From NCBI RefSeq assembly GCF_005473905.2, contig NZ_CP061336.1:2224501-2288500 (forward strand): 64,000 nt of DNA. The letters are read 5' to 3'. Positions 47,704 to 56,480 of the stretch are shown in pieces (positions within the stretch are counted from its first letter, which is position 1; each line of letters opens with the position of its first letter). This stretch comes from Ruminiclostridium herbifermentans (GTDB taxonomy: Bacteria > Bacillota > Clostridia > Acetivibrionales > DSM-1351). The translations under genes and the position numbers were made by a program. The notes under the pieces are model-generated. The model made no database searches. It was not told where the DNA came from and saw only the letters and a list, made by a program, of their open reading frames with translations.

Positions 47704-47762
47704 CTAGACAACTAGAGGTTTTTGACATTTGCCTTGTGCAAATATCAAGACCTTTTTTTATA
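47697..47762 (+). promoter_or_regulatory. Conserved leader/terminator element, copy 1 (after yezD)
   Basis: The core at 47697-47722 (CTGACTAGA..ACTAGAGG) matches 58137-58162 in 25 of 26 bases. The CTAG..CTAG mini-hairpin overlaps the 5' arm of a terminator (AGGTTTTTGACATTTG with CAAATATCAAGACCT, then TTTTTTT). The two folds exclude each other, so transcription past this point could be conditional. Confidence 0.65.
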
Positions 47763-47942
47763 TAGCTTTATACTTATGAAAAATAAGAAATTTCAAAAGT
47801 AATTATTATTGGATAAATTTTCGATGATGTTAGATGGCAGATTTAAGTTTGTAGTCCAAATGGAATATTAGCATAATTGACTTAAGCTTCAAGTTGTTAC
47901 TGAAACAAACTACTCTTCGTATAAGGAAAAAGGTGAGAATGC

Positions 47943-48803
47943 TTGTCAAATAGAATACGGCTACTTGGTTTAGATTTGGATGGAACATTATTAGATAACG
48001 AAAAATTATTATCAAAAGTTAATGAAGATAGTATCAAGGAGGCAATGAATAAAGGAGTAGTTGTAGTACCAATAACGGGACGCCCGAAGAGTGGAATTCC
48101 AGATGCTATTTTGCAGCTATTTCACAGTTCATACATAATTACTTCTAATGGTGCAGTAACAACTGATATAAAGGCTCAAAGGGACATAGATGGCGTTTAT
48201 TTAAAAAATCAAACAGTAATTGAAGTATTTTCCGAAATTCAAAAAATAAATGAGAAAGTGGAATTTGAAGTTTTTGTTGATGGTATTGGATATGCTCAGA
48301 AGCAGCATTTTTACAACATCAGTGAAAAATATAGAGGAACTCCATTAGAATCTTATATCAAGAATAGCCGAAGTCCTGTAGATGATATTATTAGCTTCAT
48401 AGCAAGCAGGGAAAATGATATTACAGGGATATCAATAATGACAGAATCAACTTTTATAAAGAATAGGATTCTAAATGTACTTACTGAGTTTCATAATATT
48501 AAAATAACTTCATCTATTCCAACAGATTTAGAAATTAATGCAGCAAACGCAGGAAAAGGGCTGGCTCTTTTGAGATTAGCAAATAGCTTGGGAATTCAAA
48601 AGTCGCAAATAATGGCATGTGGTGATAGCGAAAATGATATTGAAATGCTGGAAATGGCGGAGATTGGAGTGGCGATGGGTAATGCAGATGAGAAAGTAAA
48701 ATTAATAGCTGATTATATAACCTTGAGTAATGAAGAAGATGGTGTTGCACATGCAATAAACAGGTTTATAAGCTGCCAACCGCCGCTAATCCTTACACCT
48801 TGA
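47943..48803 (+). CDS. Cof-type HAD phosphatase
   Basis: 286 residues from a TTG start (AAAGGTGAG upstream). HAD motif I is LDLDGTLLD, motif II PITGR, and motifs III/IV are GKGLALL and ACGDSENDIEML followed by GVAMGNA; the type IIB cap sits between. These enzymes dephosphorylate sugar phosphates, flavins or pyridoxal phosphate; the target here is unknown. It lies between yezD and the sulfonate-type transporter, downstream of the conditional terminator, but has no obvious sulfur link by itself. Confidence 0.88.
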   Translation: MSNRIRLLGLDLDGTLLDNEKLLSKVNEDSIKEAMNKGVVVVPITGRPKSGIPDAILQLFHSSYIITSNGAVTTDIKAQRDIDGVYLKNQTVIEVFSEIQKINEKVEFEVFVDGIGYAQKQHFYNISEKYRGTPLESYIKNSRSPVDDIISFIASRENDITGISIMTESTFIKNRILNVLTEFHNIKITSSIPTDLEINAANAGKGLALLRLANSLGIQKSQIMACGDSENDIEMLEMAEIGVAMGNADEKVKLIADYITLSNEEDGVAHAINRFISCQPPLILTP

Positions 48804-49043
48804 ATAAAAACCGCCGGGAGGCTTGATTAGAAAGAATTGCTTAGTCATCCTTGCAAAGAAAGATATAAATAAAAGAAAAAATTAAATAAAAGAAAAATTA
48901 ATTATATTCAAGAACTCAAGAACTTTCAAAGCATTAGATTTGATAATAATTATTTTCAGTATTAAGCGCATGTAAGTTAATTTGCTGATTGATAGCAAAA
49001 TAATATATTCGCTTTATAAACTAATAATTGGAAGGGGTAAATA

Positions 49044-50078
49044 ATGGTGATAGGCGTAAGTGAAAGCAAGACTTTGGAGAATAAGAGATATCAAATAAAC
49101 ATTAAAAGTTGGAAACTCAGTAAGAATATGATCAATCAAATTAAAAAAATTCTCCCAATATTAGCAGTAGCAATAACTTTAATATGTCATTTATTCATTG
49201 AAGATTCCGGACAGCAAAAGAAAACTTCACAACCTTATTTTACATACTTTTTGATTACAGTCCTAGTTATATATGCTGTACTTTACATAATTTCTTTTTT
49301 CAATAAGAAAATAGATAAAAAAATTATATATAAGGGTGGCTTTTACGCAGGAGTAATATTCTTTCTAAATATATTAAATATAATCACTCTCAAATATGCA
49401 TTTCTTCCAAAATTGTTTTTCCCTTCGTTAGATAGGGTACTTGGTACCTTGGTTGAAGATAGGATATTTTTACTTGAATGTATTGTGTATTCACTAAAAT
49501 TATTATTTAAGGGATTTGTTTGCGGAGGAATTGTTGGATTTATAACAGGCATACTATTAGGATTTAGTAAGACTGCTGGCTATTGGCTAAACCCTGTTAC
49601 AAGAATACTTGGTCCAATACCAACAACTGCATGGGTACCCCTTGCATTATCAACTTTTCCTACTTCATATTCAGCAAGTGTATTTCTAATTGCATTTGCA
49701 GTATGGTTTCCAACAGCACTAATGACCAGCAGTGGTATTCACAATACTAGCAATGCTTATTTTGAAGTATCTAGAACACTGGGAGCTAGCACTTTATATC
49801 AGGTATTTAAAGTGGGAATTCCAAATGCTATGCCAAATATATTTCTCGGTATTTTTTATGGAACATGTTCATCATTTATTACACTTATGACGGCAGAAAT
49901 GGTGGGAAGTTCTTGCGGAATTGGATGGTATATAAACTGGCAGAAGCAAATGATGGTATATCCTGGAGTTTATGCAGGTTTGATAATTATAGCTGTGATA
50001 TGTACAACAATATTAACTTTATTGTTTAAGGTTAGGGATAGGATTTTGGTATGGCAGAAGGGAGTTATCAAATGGTAG
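49044..50078 (+). CDS. Sulfonate/taurine-type ABC transporter permease
   Basis: 344 residues: a long hydrophilic and membrane N-terminal part (about 110 residues, longer than usual for SsuC/TauC), then a BPD_transp_1 domain with the EAA-like loop EVSRTLGASTLYQVFKVGIPNAMPNI. The nitrate/sulfonate/taurine permease family shows the same GPIPTTAWVPLALSTFP segment. Ribosome site GGAAGGGG. Its stop overlaps the ATPase start by 7 bases. With that ATPase and the lipoprotein encoded at 53578 it would import a sulfonate, taurine or related organosulfur/nitrogen compound. Confidence 0.88.
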   Translation: MVIGVSESKTLENKRYQINIKSWKLSKNMINQIKKILPILAVAITLICHLFIEDSGQQKKTSQPYFTYFLITVLVIYAVLYIISFFNKKIDKKIIYKGGFYAGVIFFLNILNIITLKYAFLPKLFFPSLDRVLGTLVEDRIFLLECIVYSLKLLFKGFVCGGIVGFITGILLGFSKTAGYWLNPVTRILGPIPTTAWVPLALSTFPTSYSASVFLIAFAVWFPTALMTSSGIHNTSNAYFEVSRTLGASTLYQVFKVGIPNAMPNIFLGIFYGTCSSFITLMTAEMVGSSCGIGWYINWQKQMMVYPGVYAGLIIIAVICTTILTLLFKVRDRILVWQKGVIKW

Positions 50079-50857
50079 GAGAAATTGACATTAAAGATGT
50101 GGTTCGTATATTTGAAAATCCTGATTCAAAAGGAGAAGATATTGTAGCATTAAATAAACTGAGTTTAATAGTACAGCCAGGAAAGTTTGTATCGCTAATT
50201 GGCCCCTCTGGCTGTGGCAAATCTACACTTCTCAGACTAATTGCAGGGTTGGATATTCCAAATGAAGGAGAAATATTTCTAGATGGGAATAAAATAGTTA
50301 AACCCAGCTATGAAAGAGGGTTTGCATTTCAGGCGGCTAATTTATTTCCCTGGCTGACTATTAGAGAAAACATAGCATTTGGATTACGTGCAAGACATGA
50401 ATACAAGAAAAAGAAAGATGATGTAGATGAATATATTAATTTAGTAGGATTAAAAGGATTTGAAAAAGCCTATCCCCATCAAGTATCAGGTGGAATGTGT
50501 CAAAGAGCATCGTTGGCAAGAGCATTAGTAGGGCATCCAAAAGTATTATTATTAGATGAGCCTCTAGGAGCATTAGATGCATTTACAAGAATGAATATGC
50601 AGGATGAACTGCTAAGGATTTGGGAAGAACACAAAATGACAATGATTATGGTTACACATGATGTTGATGAAGCAATTTACTTGTCGGATCAAGTTGTTGT
50701 AATGTCACCTAGACCGGCAAAAATAGAAAAAATAATTGATATTGATTTGTCAAGACCAAGAGCCAGAAATCAAGATGCGTTCCTAAAATATAGAACAGAA
50801 ATACTTGAAATACTACATTTTGGAGGAGAGATTAAGGCTCCTGATTACTTCTTATAA
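50072..50857 (+). CDS. Sulfonate/taurine-type ABC transporter ATPase
   Basis: 261 residues from the ATG at 50072 (AAGGGA upstream; an ATG seven codons earlier lacks a site). Walker A GPSGCGKST, signature VSGGMCQRA, Walker B VLLLDEPLGALD and the switch His in THDVDEAIYL. Belongs to the SsuB/TauB/NrtD group. Energises the permease with which it overlaps. The C-terminal IDLSRPRARN stretch is typical of this group. Followed by a 320-base gap before the DUF4418 module. Confidence 0.92.
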   Translation: MVGEIDIKDVVRIFENPDSKGEDIVALNKLSLIVQPGKFVSLIGPSGCGKSTLLRLIAGLDIPNEGEIFLDGNKIVKPSYERGFAFQAANLFPWLTIRENIAFGLRARHEYKKKKDDVDEYINLVGLKGFEKAYPHQVSGGMCQRASLARALVGHPKVLLLDEPLGALDAFTRMNMQDELLRIWEEHKMTMIMVTHDVDEAIYLSDQVVVMSPRPAKIEKIIDIDLSRPRARNQDAFLKYRTEILEILHFGGEIKAPDYFL

Positions 50858-50907
50858 GAGAGTTTCTGTTAGTCTAACTTTTTATGGTTCAAATCTAAAA
50901 TATTTTG

Positions 50908-50969
50908 TTAAACTCGAAAAAGTTTAGAGTTGTAAAAATTTTACTAAACTCGAAAAAAGCTCAGAGTTA
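50908..50969 (+). repeat. Two tandem small hairpin repeats
   Basis: TAAACTCGAAAAAG..AGAGTT occurs twice, 36 bases apart, each able to fold as AACTC..GAGTT. It lies between the ATPase gene and the DUF4418 gene; otherwise the 50858-51176 gap is AT-rich. Confidence 0.45.
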
Positions 50970-51176
50970 TAAATACCTTGGACTCAAAGCCTTTGATTTT
51001 AGTTAGCATTAAAAATGCATTACATATCTAAATTTTAACTGTTACAGATATATGATTGTTCGAAATTAAAATGCAAATTATGAGCAACATGAGAATTATT
51101 TATTTTTATCCAGTTCAAAGAGGATAAGAAAATCATTAATTTAAATAATAATCAAGAAAGGTTTATTGGTATATAT

Positions 51177-51617
51177 ATGAAGAACAGATTAATTACTTCG
51201 CTTATTTATTTAATAACTGCTTTATTATTGATAGTTGGCCCAAATACAATTTTCAAGGTATGTGAGGTTATGGAAAAGCCAATGAAATGCTACTATAGTA
51301 CAAAAGCTGTGGTTGGTATCGCAATTATTTTAATAGCTATAGCCATTTTGTATTTTTTTACAAGAACCATCAGAGAAAGCTTATTACTTACTATTGCTGT
51401 AATACCAATTGGTATTATAACTCTATTAATACCAAGCATTTTGATTGGCGGATGCTCTATGAAAACAATGGCATGCCAAGCTGTAAGCTTTCCGGCTATA
51501 TATGTGATTTCAGTATTACTAATAATTATTTCAGTATTTAACATTTTCTATTTAATAAAAAGTCATAAAAGAAATTTGGTGAAGTTAAATGAGGCAGAAC
51601 AGAAAAATTACTATTAG
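51177..51617 (+). CDS. DUF4418 family membrane protein
   Basis: 146 residues with four hydrophobic segments. The family hallmarks are visible: C-x4-K-P-M-K-C in the first loop (VCEVMEKPMKCYY) and GGCSMKTMACQ in the third, so four cysteines that may sit on the outer face and bind a metal. Function is unknown in the literature I know. Its end overlaps the FtsX-like permease by 29 bases, so the three genes 51177-53483 form one translationally linked module with an ABC ATPase. Confidence 0.75.
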   Translation: MKNRLITSLIYLITALLLIVGPNTIFKVCEVMEKPMKCYYSTKAVVGIAIILIAIAILYFFTRTIRESLLLTIAVIPIGIITLLIPSILIGGCSMKTMACQAVSFPAIYVISVLLIIISVFNIFYLIKSHKRNLVKLNEAEQKNYY

Positions 51618-52806
51618 GAGTATTGCATTAAGTAATTTGCTATATCAGCGCTTTCGCACAATGATTATATTCGTATTATTGGTGGTTACTACTATTGCAT
51701 TATTTCTTAGTGAGTTTTTAACTTTAAGCATGAGAGAGGGAATCGAAGAAACTGGCGAAAGAATAGGCGCGGATATTATTGTCGTACCAGATACTTTTGT
51801 TTCAAGCATTGAAAATGCCTTGTTTTTAGGCAGACCCTGTACTGTAAATTTTGATAGAAATTGGTTAGACAAAATTGGTGCAGTTGAAGGTGTTGATAAG
51901 GTTAGTTCACAACTTTATTTGGCATCTTTAAGTTCTGATTGCTGTGACAGTCCAATGCAGCTAATTGCATTTGATATTAATGCAGATTTTACTGTAGTAC
52001 CTTGGCTGGAAAGAGATGGCATTACTTCACTAAAAGATGATGAAATTATATTGGGAACTAATATAACTAAAGAGATCGGAGATAAAATTAAGTATTTTGG
52101 AAGAGAATTTACAGTTGTTAATGTATTAGAAGAAACGGGAATGGGATATGACAACAGTGCGTTTATCAGCTATGAGGCTGCTTTTGAAATAGCAAAGGAT
52201 CCTGTTTATCAAAGGCTATTACCTTTTAGAAGTGATAGCAATGTAATTTCCATGGTTTTACTGAATATTGCTGAAGGATATGGACTGCATAAGGTTAAAG
52301 AAAATATTGAAAAAAAATATGGAGATAAAGAAATTGCTGTTTATTCAACAAATCAATTGTTAACAAAATTTTCAGATAGTCTTACAAATATTAATATATA
52401 TGGAACTTTGATAAAGGTACTGTTTATACTGTTAGCCACTGTATCATTATATGCAATATTCTCTATAACAATATATTTAAGAAGGCATGAATTTGGCAGT
52501 ATGCTATCAGTAGGTGTCTCCAGAAGAAAAATTATTAATATACTTGTATGGGAAATGTTTTATGTTGTAGTTATTGCAAGCATAGTTGGGATTTTAATTG
52601 TTTGCGGAGTTATTTTTCCCTTTCATATGCAAATAAAAAGTCTGTTTACTATTCCTTATTTGTTACCAAGTGCAGGAATTATTGTTTCTATGAGTTTTAA
52701 AATGTTTACTATCAATGTATTGGTATGCGTGGCTGCATCATTTCAATTATTTTGGAAATTCAGTAAGATGGAAGCGCAAGAACTCATAAAGGAGGAAAAC
52801 GGATGA
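51589..52806 (+). CDS. MacB/FtsX-type ABC transporter permease
   Basis: 405 residues. One N-terminal membrane helix, a large outside domain (about 60-260, MacB periplasmic-core-like with ADIIVVP and GRPCTVNF), and three C-terminal membrane helices with the FtsX signature YLRRHEFGSMLSVGVSRRKI. Such permeases couple ATP hydrolysis to movement of their outer domain rather than to import through the membrane. Overlaps DUF4418 at its start and the ATPase by 4 bases (ATGA) at its end. Confidence 0.88.
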   Translation: MRQNRKITIRSIALSNLLYQRFRTMIIFVLLVVTTIALFLSEFLTLSMREGIEETGERIGADIIVVPDTFVSSIENALFLGRPCTVNFDRNWLDKIGAVEGVDKVSSQLYLASLSSDCCDSPMQLIAFDINADFTVVPWLERDGITSLKDDEIILGTNITKEIGDKIKYFGREFTVVNVLEETGMGYDNSAFISYEAAFEIAKDPVYQRLLPFRSDSNVISMVLLNIAEGYGLHKVKENIEKKYGDKEIAVYSTNQLLTKFSDSLTNINIYGTLIKVLFILLATVSLYAIFSITIYLRRHEFGSMLSVGVSRRKIINILVWEMFYVVVIASIVGILIVCGVIFPFHMQIKSLFTIPYLLPSAGIIVSMSFKMFTINVLVCVAASFQLFWKFSKMEAQELIKEENG

Positions 52807-53483
52807 TACTTAGAGCTGTAAATATTAGAAAGACATTTGATAGGGCTGATAACAATACTTGTGGGATAATCGATGTGAGTATTACCATAAGACCTGCGGA
52901 ATATCATTGCATTTTTGGAACCTCTGGAAGTGGAAAAAGTACTATACTTAATATTTTGGCAGGTATGCTAGCCCCATCTAGCGGAAGTGTTTATTTAGAT
53001 AATATGGACATTTATTCTAATAAAAAATTTATGAGAACAAGTATGAGAATAAATTCTATTGGATATATAATGCAAAGCGCAAGTCTTCTAAGCAATATTT
53101 CTGTATATGATAACATTATATTTCCTTTAGAAATAGCAAAAAAACAAGTTAATTACAGGCAAGTTGAAGATATTATAAACAAATTGGAATTAAGCCATCT
53201 AGTTGATGCGTATCCTAAAGAACTTTCGGGAGGTGAATATAAAAGAGTCACTATTGCTAGAACAATTGTTAGTAACCCGCAGATAATACTTGCTGATGAA
53301 CCTACAAGTAACCTAGATGAAAAAAATGCAAATATTATCAGAAATATTTTTGAAGATTTATATTTAGAGGGAAAAGGCATTGTAGTAGCAACGCATGATA
53401 TGAAATTTATTGAATCACATCACATTATTCATAACATAAGAAATGGAAAATTGTACTATGCGCAAAAGGTTTGCTATGGATAA
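52803..53483 (+). CDS. MacB/LolD-type ABC transporter ATPase
   Basis: 226 residues. Walker A GTSGSGKST, signature LSGGEYKRV, Walker B IILADEPTSNLD, and the THD switch. Typical of the MacB/LolD group that pairs with FtsX-like permeases. Start overlaps the permease stop (ATGA), with AAAGGAGG just upstream. The cargo may be a lipoprotein, peptide or metal-related factor. The sulfonate-type lipoprotein gene follows 95 bases downstream, which suggests the module is part of the same operon. Confidence 0.9.
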   Translation: MILRAVNIRKTFDRADNNTCGIIDVSITIRPAEYHCIFGTSGSGKSTILNILAGMLAPSSGSVYLDNMDIYSNKKFMRTSMRINSIGYIMQSASLLSNISVYDNIIFPLEIAKKQVNYRQVEDIINKLELSHLVDAYPKELSGGEYKRVTIARTIVSNPQIILADEPTSNLDEKNANIIRNIFEDLYLEGKGIVVATHDMKFIESHHIIHNIRNGKLYYAQKVCYG

Positions 53484-53577
53484 TGGATAGAATACAAAAT
53501 AATATAAAAAGGAGGGGTGAGTCCATGTTCATATTTTAATAGAGTTCAATAAAAAATATAGGGCATGGATGTAATTT

Positions 53578-54660
53578 ATGAAACTTAAAATTTTAATTAA
53601 GAAAAGCAGTTTATTGCTATTAATGGTGGTGTTAGTTGTTAGTACAGTAATAGGTTGTGGAAAAAGCACCGCAGAAACCGCCAGTAAAGAAGCTGATAGT
53701 AATGCAGAAGTGAAGATAGGATTTGCAAAGGGTTCTTTATGCTTAGCACCAATTCATCTTGCTTATTTAAACGGGTATTTTGAAGAGGAATTTAAAGCAG
53801 CAGGTGTTTCATGGAAAATGGAAGAGGTGGATTTATCCCAAGCAGCTGAATTATTAGCTGCAGGTAAAATTAATGCTGCTGTTGGTTTGACAGCAAGCTT
53901 AATTCAGCCAATTGATAATGGATTAGATATTACATTTACTACTGGGTTACATACAGGATGTACCAAATATTATGTAGCAGCTGATTCAGGAATTAACTCG
54001 GTTGCTGATTTGAAAGGTAAAAAAATTGGTGTTCCAGGGCTTTCTGATTCTTCAACAATGAATATTAAAAGAAAGCTTAATGATGTAGGAATTGGAGTTA
54101 CAACTGATAACATGGAAGTGACTTTAGTACCATATGCTTTAACCGATTTACCATTAGCCTTGGCAAATGGGGCAGTAGATGCGGTTGCACTTCATGATCC
54201 TGTTGCATATAAAGCAGAAGAAGAATACGGCTTTAAAAAGATTCTGGATACTGCGATAGATGAAAAATTCTTAGGAGAGTATTGCTGTGAATCATATGTA
54301 ACAATAGATTTAGCAACTAAAAATCCAAAGGCGGCAGCAGCGTATACTAGAGCAATGCAGAAGGCAGCTGCATTTATACAGGCCAGTCCAAAGGAAGCAG
54401 CAAAAATTCAAATTGATAGTGGGTATTGCTCTGGAGATTTGGAGACAAATGCTCAATTACTAGACTCATATAACTATTCACCATCAGTTAGCGGTGGACT
54501 GGAAACCTTTAAGGCAGCAGCATTGGAGTTAAAAACAATTGGGGATTTAAAGCAAGATACTGATGTAGAAGCCTTTTCGTCAGTTCATTTTACAAAATTA
54601 GAGGGAGTTCCAGACAGTATAACTTATGATACAGCAGCGAAAAAATTTGTTTCAAAATAA
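53578..54660 (+). CDS. Sulfonate/taurine-type ABC substrate-binding lipoprotein
   Basis: 360 residues. Signal peptide with lipobox VIGC (Cys 27), then an NMT1/SsuA-type binding domain: LCLAPIHLAYLNGYFEE, AAVGLTASLIQP, GKKIGVPGLSDSS, GAVDAVALHDPVA. The double Cys in EYCCESYV is unusual. It should deliver substrate to the permease/ATPase at 49044-50857, although the DUF4418 module separates them. Anchored on the outer membrane face. A second lipoprotein of the same type starts at 63754, so two related ligands may be used. Start preceded by a weak site. Confidence 0.88.
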   Translation: MKLKILIKKSSLLLLMVVLVVSTVIGCGKSTAETASKEADSNAEVKIGFAKGSLCLAPIHLAYLNGYFEEEFKAAGVSWKMEEVDLSQAAELLAAGKINAAVGLTASLIQPIDNGLDITFTTGLHTGCTKYYVAADSGINSVADLKGKKIGVPGLSDSSTMNIKRKLNDVGIGVTTDNMEVTLVPYALTDLPLALANGAVDAVALHDPVAYKAEEEYGFKKILDTAIDEKFLGEYCCESYVTIDLATKNPKAAAAYTRAMQKAAAFIQASPKEAAKIQIDSGYCSGDLETNAQLLDSYNYSPSVSGGLETFKAAALELKTIGDLKQDTDVEAFSSVHFTKLEGVPDSITYDTAAKKFVSK

Positions 54661-54752
54661 TTAACTCAGCTTTCCTACACCAAAATATATCGGCGTTCAA
54701 ACCTAATAATGGTTTGTTGACAAAATAACTCGAAAGTATAATTGATTCTTAC

Positions 54753-54788
54753 ATTGTAAGCTTTATTGTAAGCTTTATTGTAAGCTTT
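54753..54788 (+). repeat. Three perfect 12-bp tandem repeats
   Basis: ATTGTAAGCTTT three times in a row, after a hairpin arm (ATAACTCGAAAGTA) also found at 3415. Probable slippage array; no gene. Confidence 0.7.
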
Positions 54789-54892
54789 CTAGTTTGGTAT
54801 TGGTGGTGTAGGAAACTTGAATAATTGATTATAAATTTAATATAATCTAACTAATATAATTAATAATATTTTAAATGCAAAGGAGAAGAGCT

Positions 54893-55291
54893 ATGGACGA
54901 GGTAGTTAAGTTTTTAGAAGAAAATCCAGTGTTTTATATTGCTACAGTAGATGGAGATACTCCAAAAGTAAGACCTTTTGGCTTTTTTTTGAAGCATCAG
55001 CAAAAACTTTATTTTGGAGTAGGAAATCAAAAAGAAACATTTAAGCAATTGCAAAAGAATCCGAAATTTGAGATCTCAACAACTTCAAAGGATAATACAT
55101 GGCTGAGATTAAGTGGAAATGCAGTATTTGAAACCAGTGAGGAATTATTAGAGAAAGCTTTTGAGAGAAATCCTAATTTGAAGGCCCTTTATTCAAAGGA
55201 AAATGGACCTAGACTAGAATTATTTTATATTGAAAACGCAAAAGCAGAATTTTTGAATTTTTTAGGTGAACATAAAGTTATTAATTTCTAA
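54893..55291 (+). CDS. Pyridoxamine 5'-phosphate oxidase-like (PPOX) protein
   Basis: 132 residues from the ATG at 54893 (AAGGAG upstream). Split-barrel flavin-binding family: EENPVFYIATVDGDTPKVRPFGF at the start, KLYFGVGNQKETFKQL and WLRLSGNAVFE later. These small clostridial proteins bind FMN or F420-like flavins and reduce unknown substrates. Not true PdxH, since the pyridoxal phosphate motifs are absent. Position next to the sulfonate transporter hints at redox chemistry on a sulfur compound, but this is inference. Confidence 0.82.
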   Translation: MDEVVKFLEENPVFYIATVDGDTPKVRPFGFFLKHQQKLYFGVGNQKETFKQLQKNPKFEISTTSKDNTWLRLSGNAVFETSEELLEKAFERNPNLKALYSKENGPRLELFYIENAKAEFLNFLGEHKVINF

Positions 55292-55375
55292 ATATTTCAG
55301 ACCTCTTATAGGAAGAATGAAATTAGAAAGAATTAAAATTAGAAATAATGTTCTGTATACTAATGAATTAATAAG

Positions 55376-55790
55376 AAATAGTAATTGAGTGCAATACATT
55401 TTAATGCTGAAGCGATTCTAAATTAAGTTAGAAATTGATGCTAGAAATAGTTAGGTAAGAACAAGTATTTAAACCGACACTGCCTATATAAGTAGCTGTG
55501 AGTATTAACTCTTCAACAACTCATACATTCACTGCTACTGGCAAAGGTGCCAAGCAATCAATGTGGATCTAGGTAAGGATTTAGCAAATGAATCTTCATT
55601 CTTTGATACAGTCACAACACCAGATACATTTTTACCAAAAGGCAGCTACCAATTATACAGAATGTCTTGGCTATGCGGTCGGCTGCAGTGCTTGTTCTTA
55701 ACCAAAATTATTTCAGTATTTACCGGTAAAAGCCGTAGATTATACTGCGCGATAGTACTTATTAATAGTACTATTTAAGGGTTTAATATT
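55376..55790. mobile_element. Second copy of the palindromic element, interrupted by a coding-like insert
   Basis: Left part (AAATAGTA..GAGTGCAATA, GTTAGAAATTGATGCTAGAA, TAGCTGTGAGTATTAAC) and right part (GCGGTCGG..AGTGCTTGTTCT, AATTATTTCAG, AGTACTATTTAAG..GTTTAATATT) match 47132-47386. The outer 16-bp ends are missing. The tip hairpin is replaced by about 190 bases that read like protein-coding DNA. Confidence 0.6.
55505..55680 (+). pseudogene. Protein-coding fragment inside the palindromic element
   Basis: One frame reads HTFTATGKGAKQSM and stops; a shifted frame continues VDLGKDLANESSFFDTVTTP then DTFLPKGSYQLY. Joined by one frameshift they look like part of a secreted or surface domain. 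No start or ribosome site. Family not recognised. Confidence 0.4.
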
Positions 55791-55873
55791 GATTAAATTA
55801 TTTCTTGTTTTCATTAATCCCTATTCCTAAATTCTATAACAACAGTAATTTATAAGGAGCGAAATAGATTCAA

Positions 55874-56359
55874 ATGCTAAAGATTAGAAAAGCAAATATA
55901 AATGATATTGATGCTATTGCGGACATCGAAAAGAGATGTTTTCCAGCAGCAGAGGCAGCATCAAAAAGTACTTTCGAGAGTAGAATGAATATCTTTATAA
56001 ACCATTTTTATGTAGCAGAAATTGATGGAGAAATAGTTGGCTTTGTTAATGGTTTTGTTAGCGATGAAAGAACAATCAGGGATGAAATGTTTGAAGATGC
56101 TTCATTACATAACGAAAGCGGAAAGTATCAAATGATTTTTGGATTAGATGTTTTGAAAGAGCATAGAAGAAAAGGAATAGGCCATAAGCTTGTACAGACA
56201 ATGATAGAAGCTGCAAAAGATGAAGGAAGAGCAGGCGTAATTCTTACTTGCAAAAATGAACTGATATCCTATTATGAAGGTATGGGCTTTATAAATAGAG
56301 GAGCCTCAAAATCAGTTCATGGGGGAGCAGTTTGGTATGACATGGAGTTGATTTTTTAG
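55874..56359 (+). CDS. GNAT family N-acetyltransferase
   Basis: 161 residues. Acetyl-CoA-binding motif A is EHRRKGIGHKLVQTMI with the R/Q-x-x-G-x-G/A loop; GVILTCKNELISYYEGMGFINRG is the C-terminal GNAT signature. Substrate unknown; the family includes acetyltransferases of amines and amino acids. Start has AAGGAGCG, 14 bases off, a little far. It lies at the entrance of the nitrogenase-like cluster and may belong to it, for example making an O- or N-acetyl intermediate, but this is only inference. Confidence 0.85.
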   Translation: MLKIRKANINDIDAIADIEKRCFPAAEAASKSTFESRMNIFINHFYVAEIDGEIVGFVNGFVSDERTIRDEMFEDASLHNESGKYQMIFGLDVLKEHRRKGIGHKLVQTMIEAAKDEGRAGVILTCKNELISYYEGMGFINRGASKSVHGGAVWYDMELIF

Positions 56360-56480
56360 TATAAGGAATTTGGTATTACAGAAAAGAATGGTTATTACAG
56401 TTTGAAATGTAATGAGTACTGCGAATAAAAAAGAGTAGTACGAATAAAATTAAAAAAATAGAAAAGGAATTGCCGAGCAC

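Noticed and set aside
47697-47762. Leader element as an S-box (SAM) riboswitch or T-box
   Set aside because: Far too short, and none of the conserved S-box or T-box sequence blocks are present.
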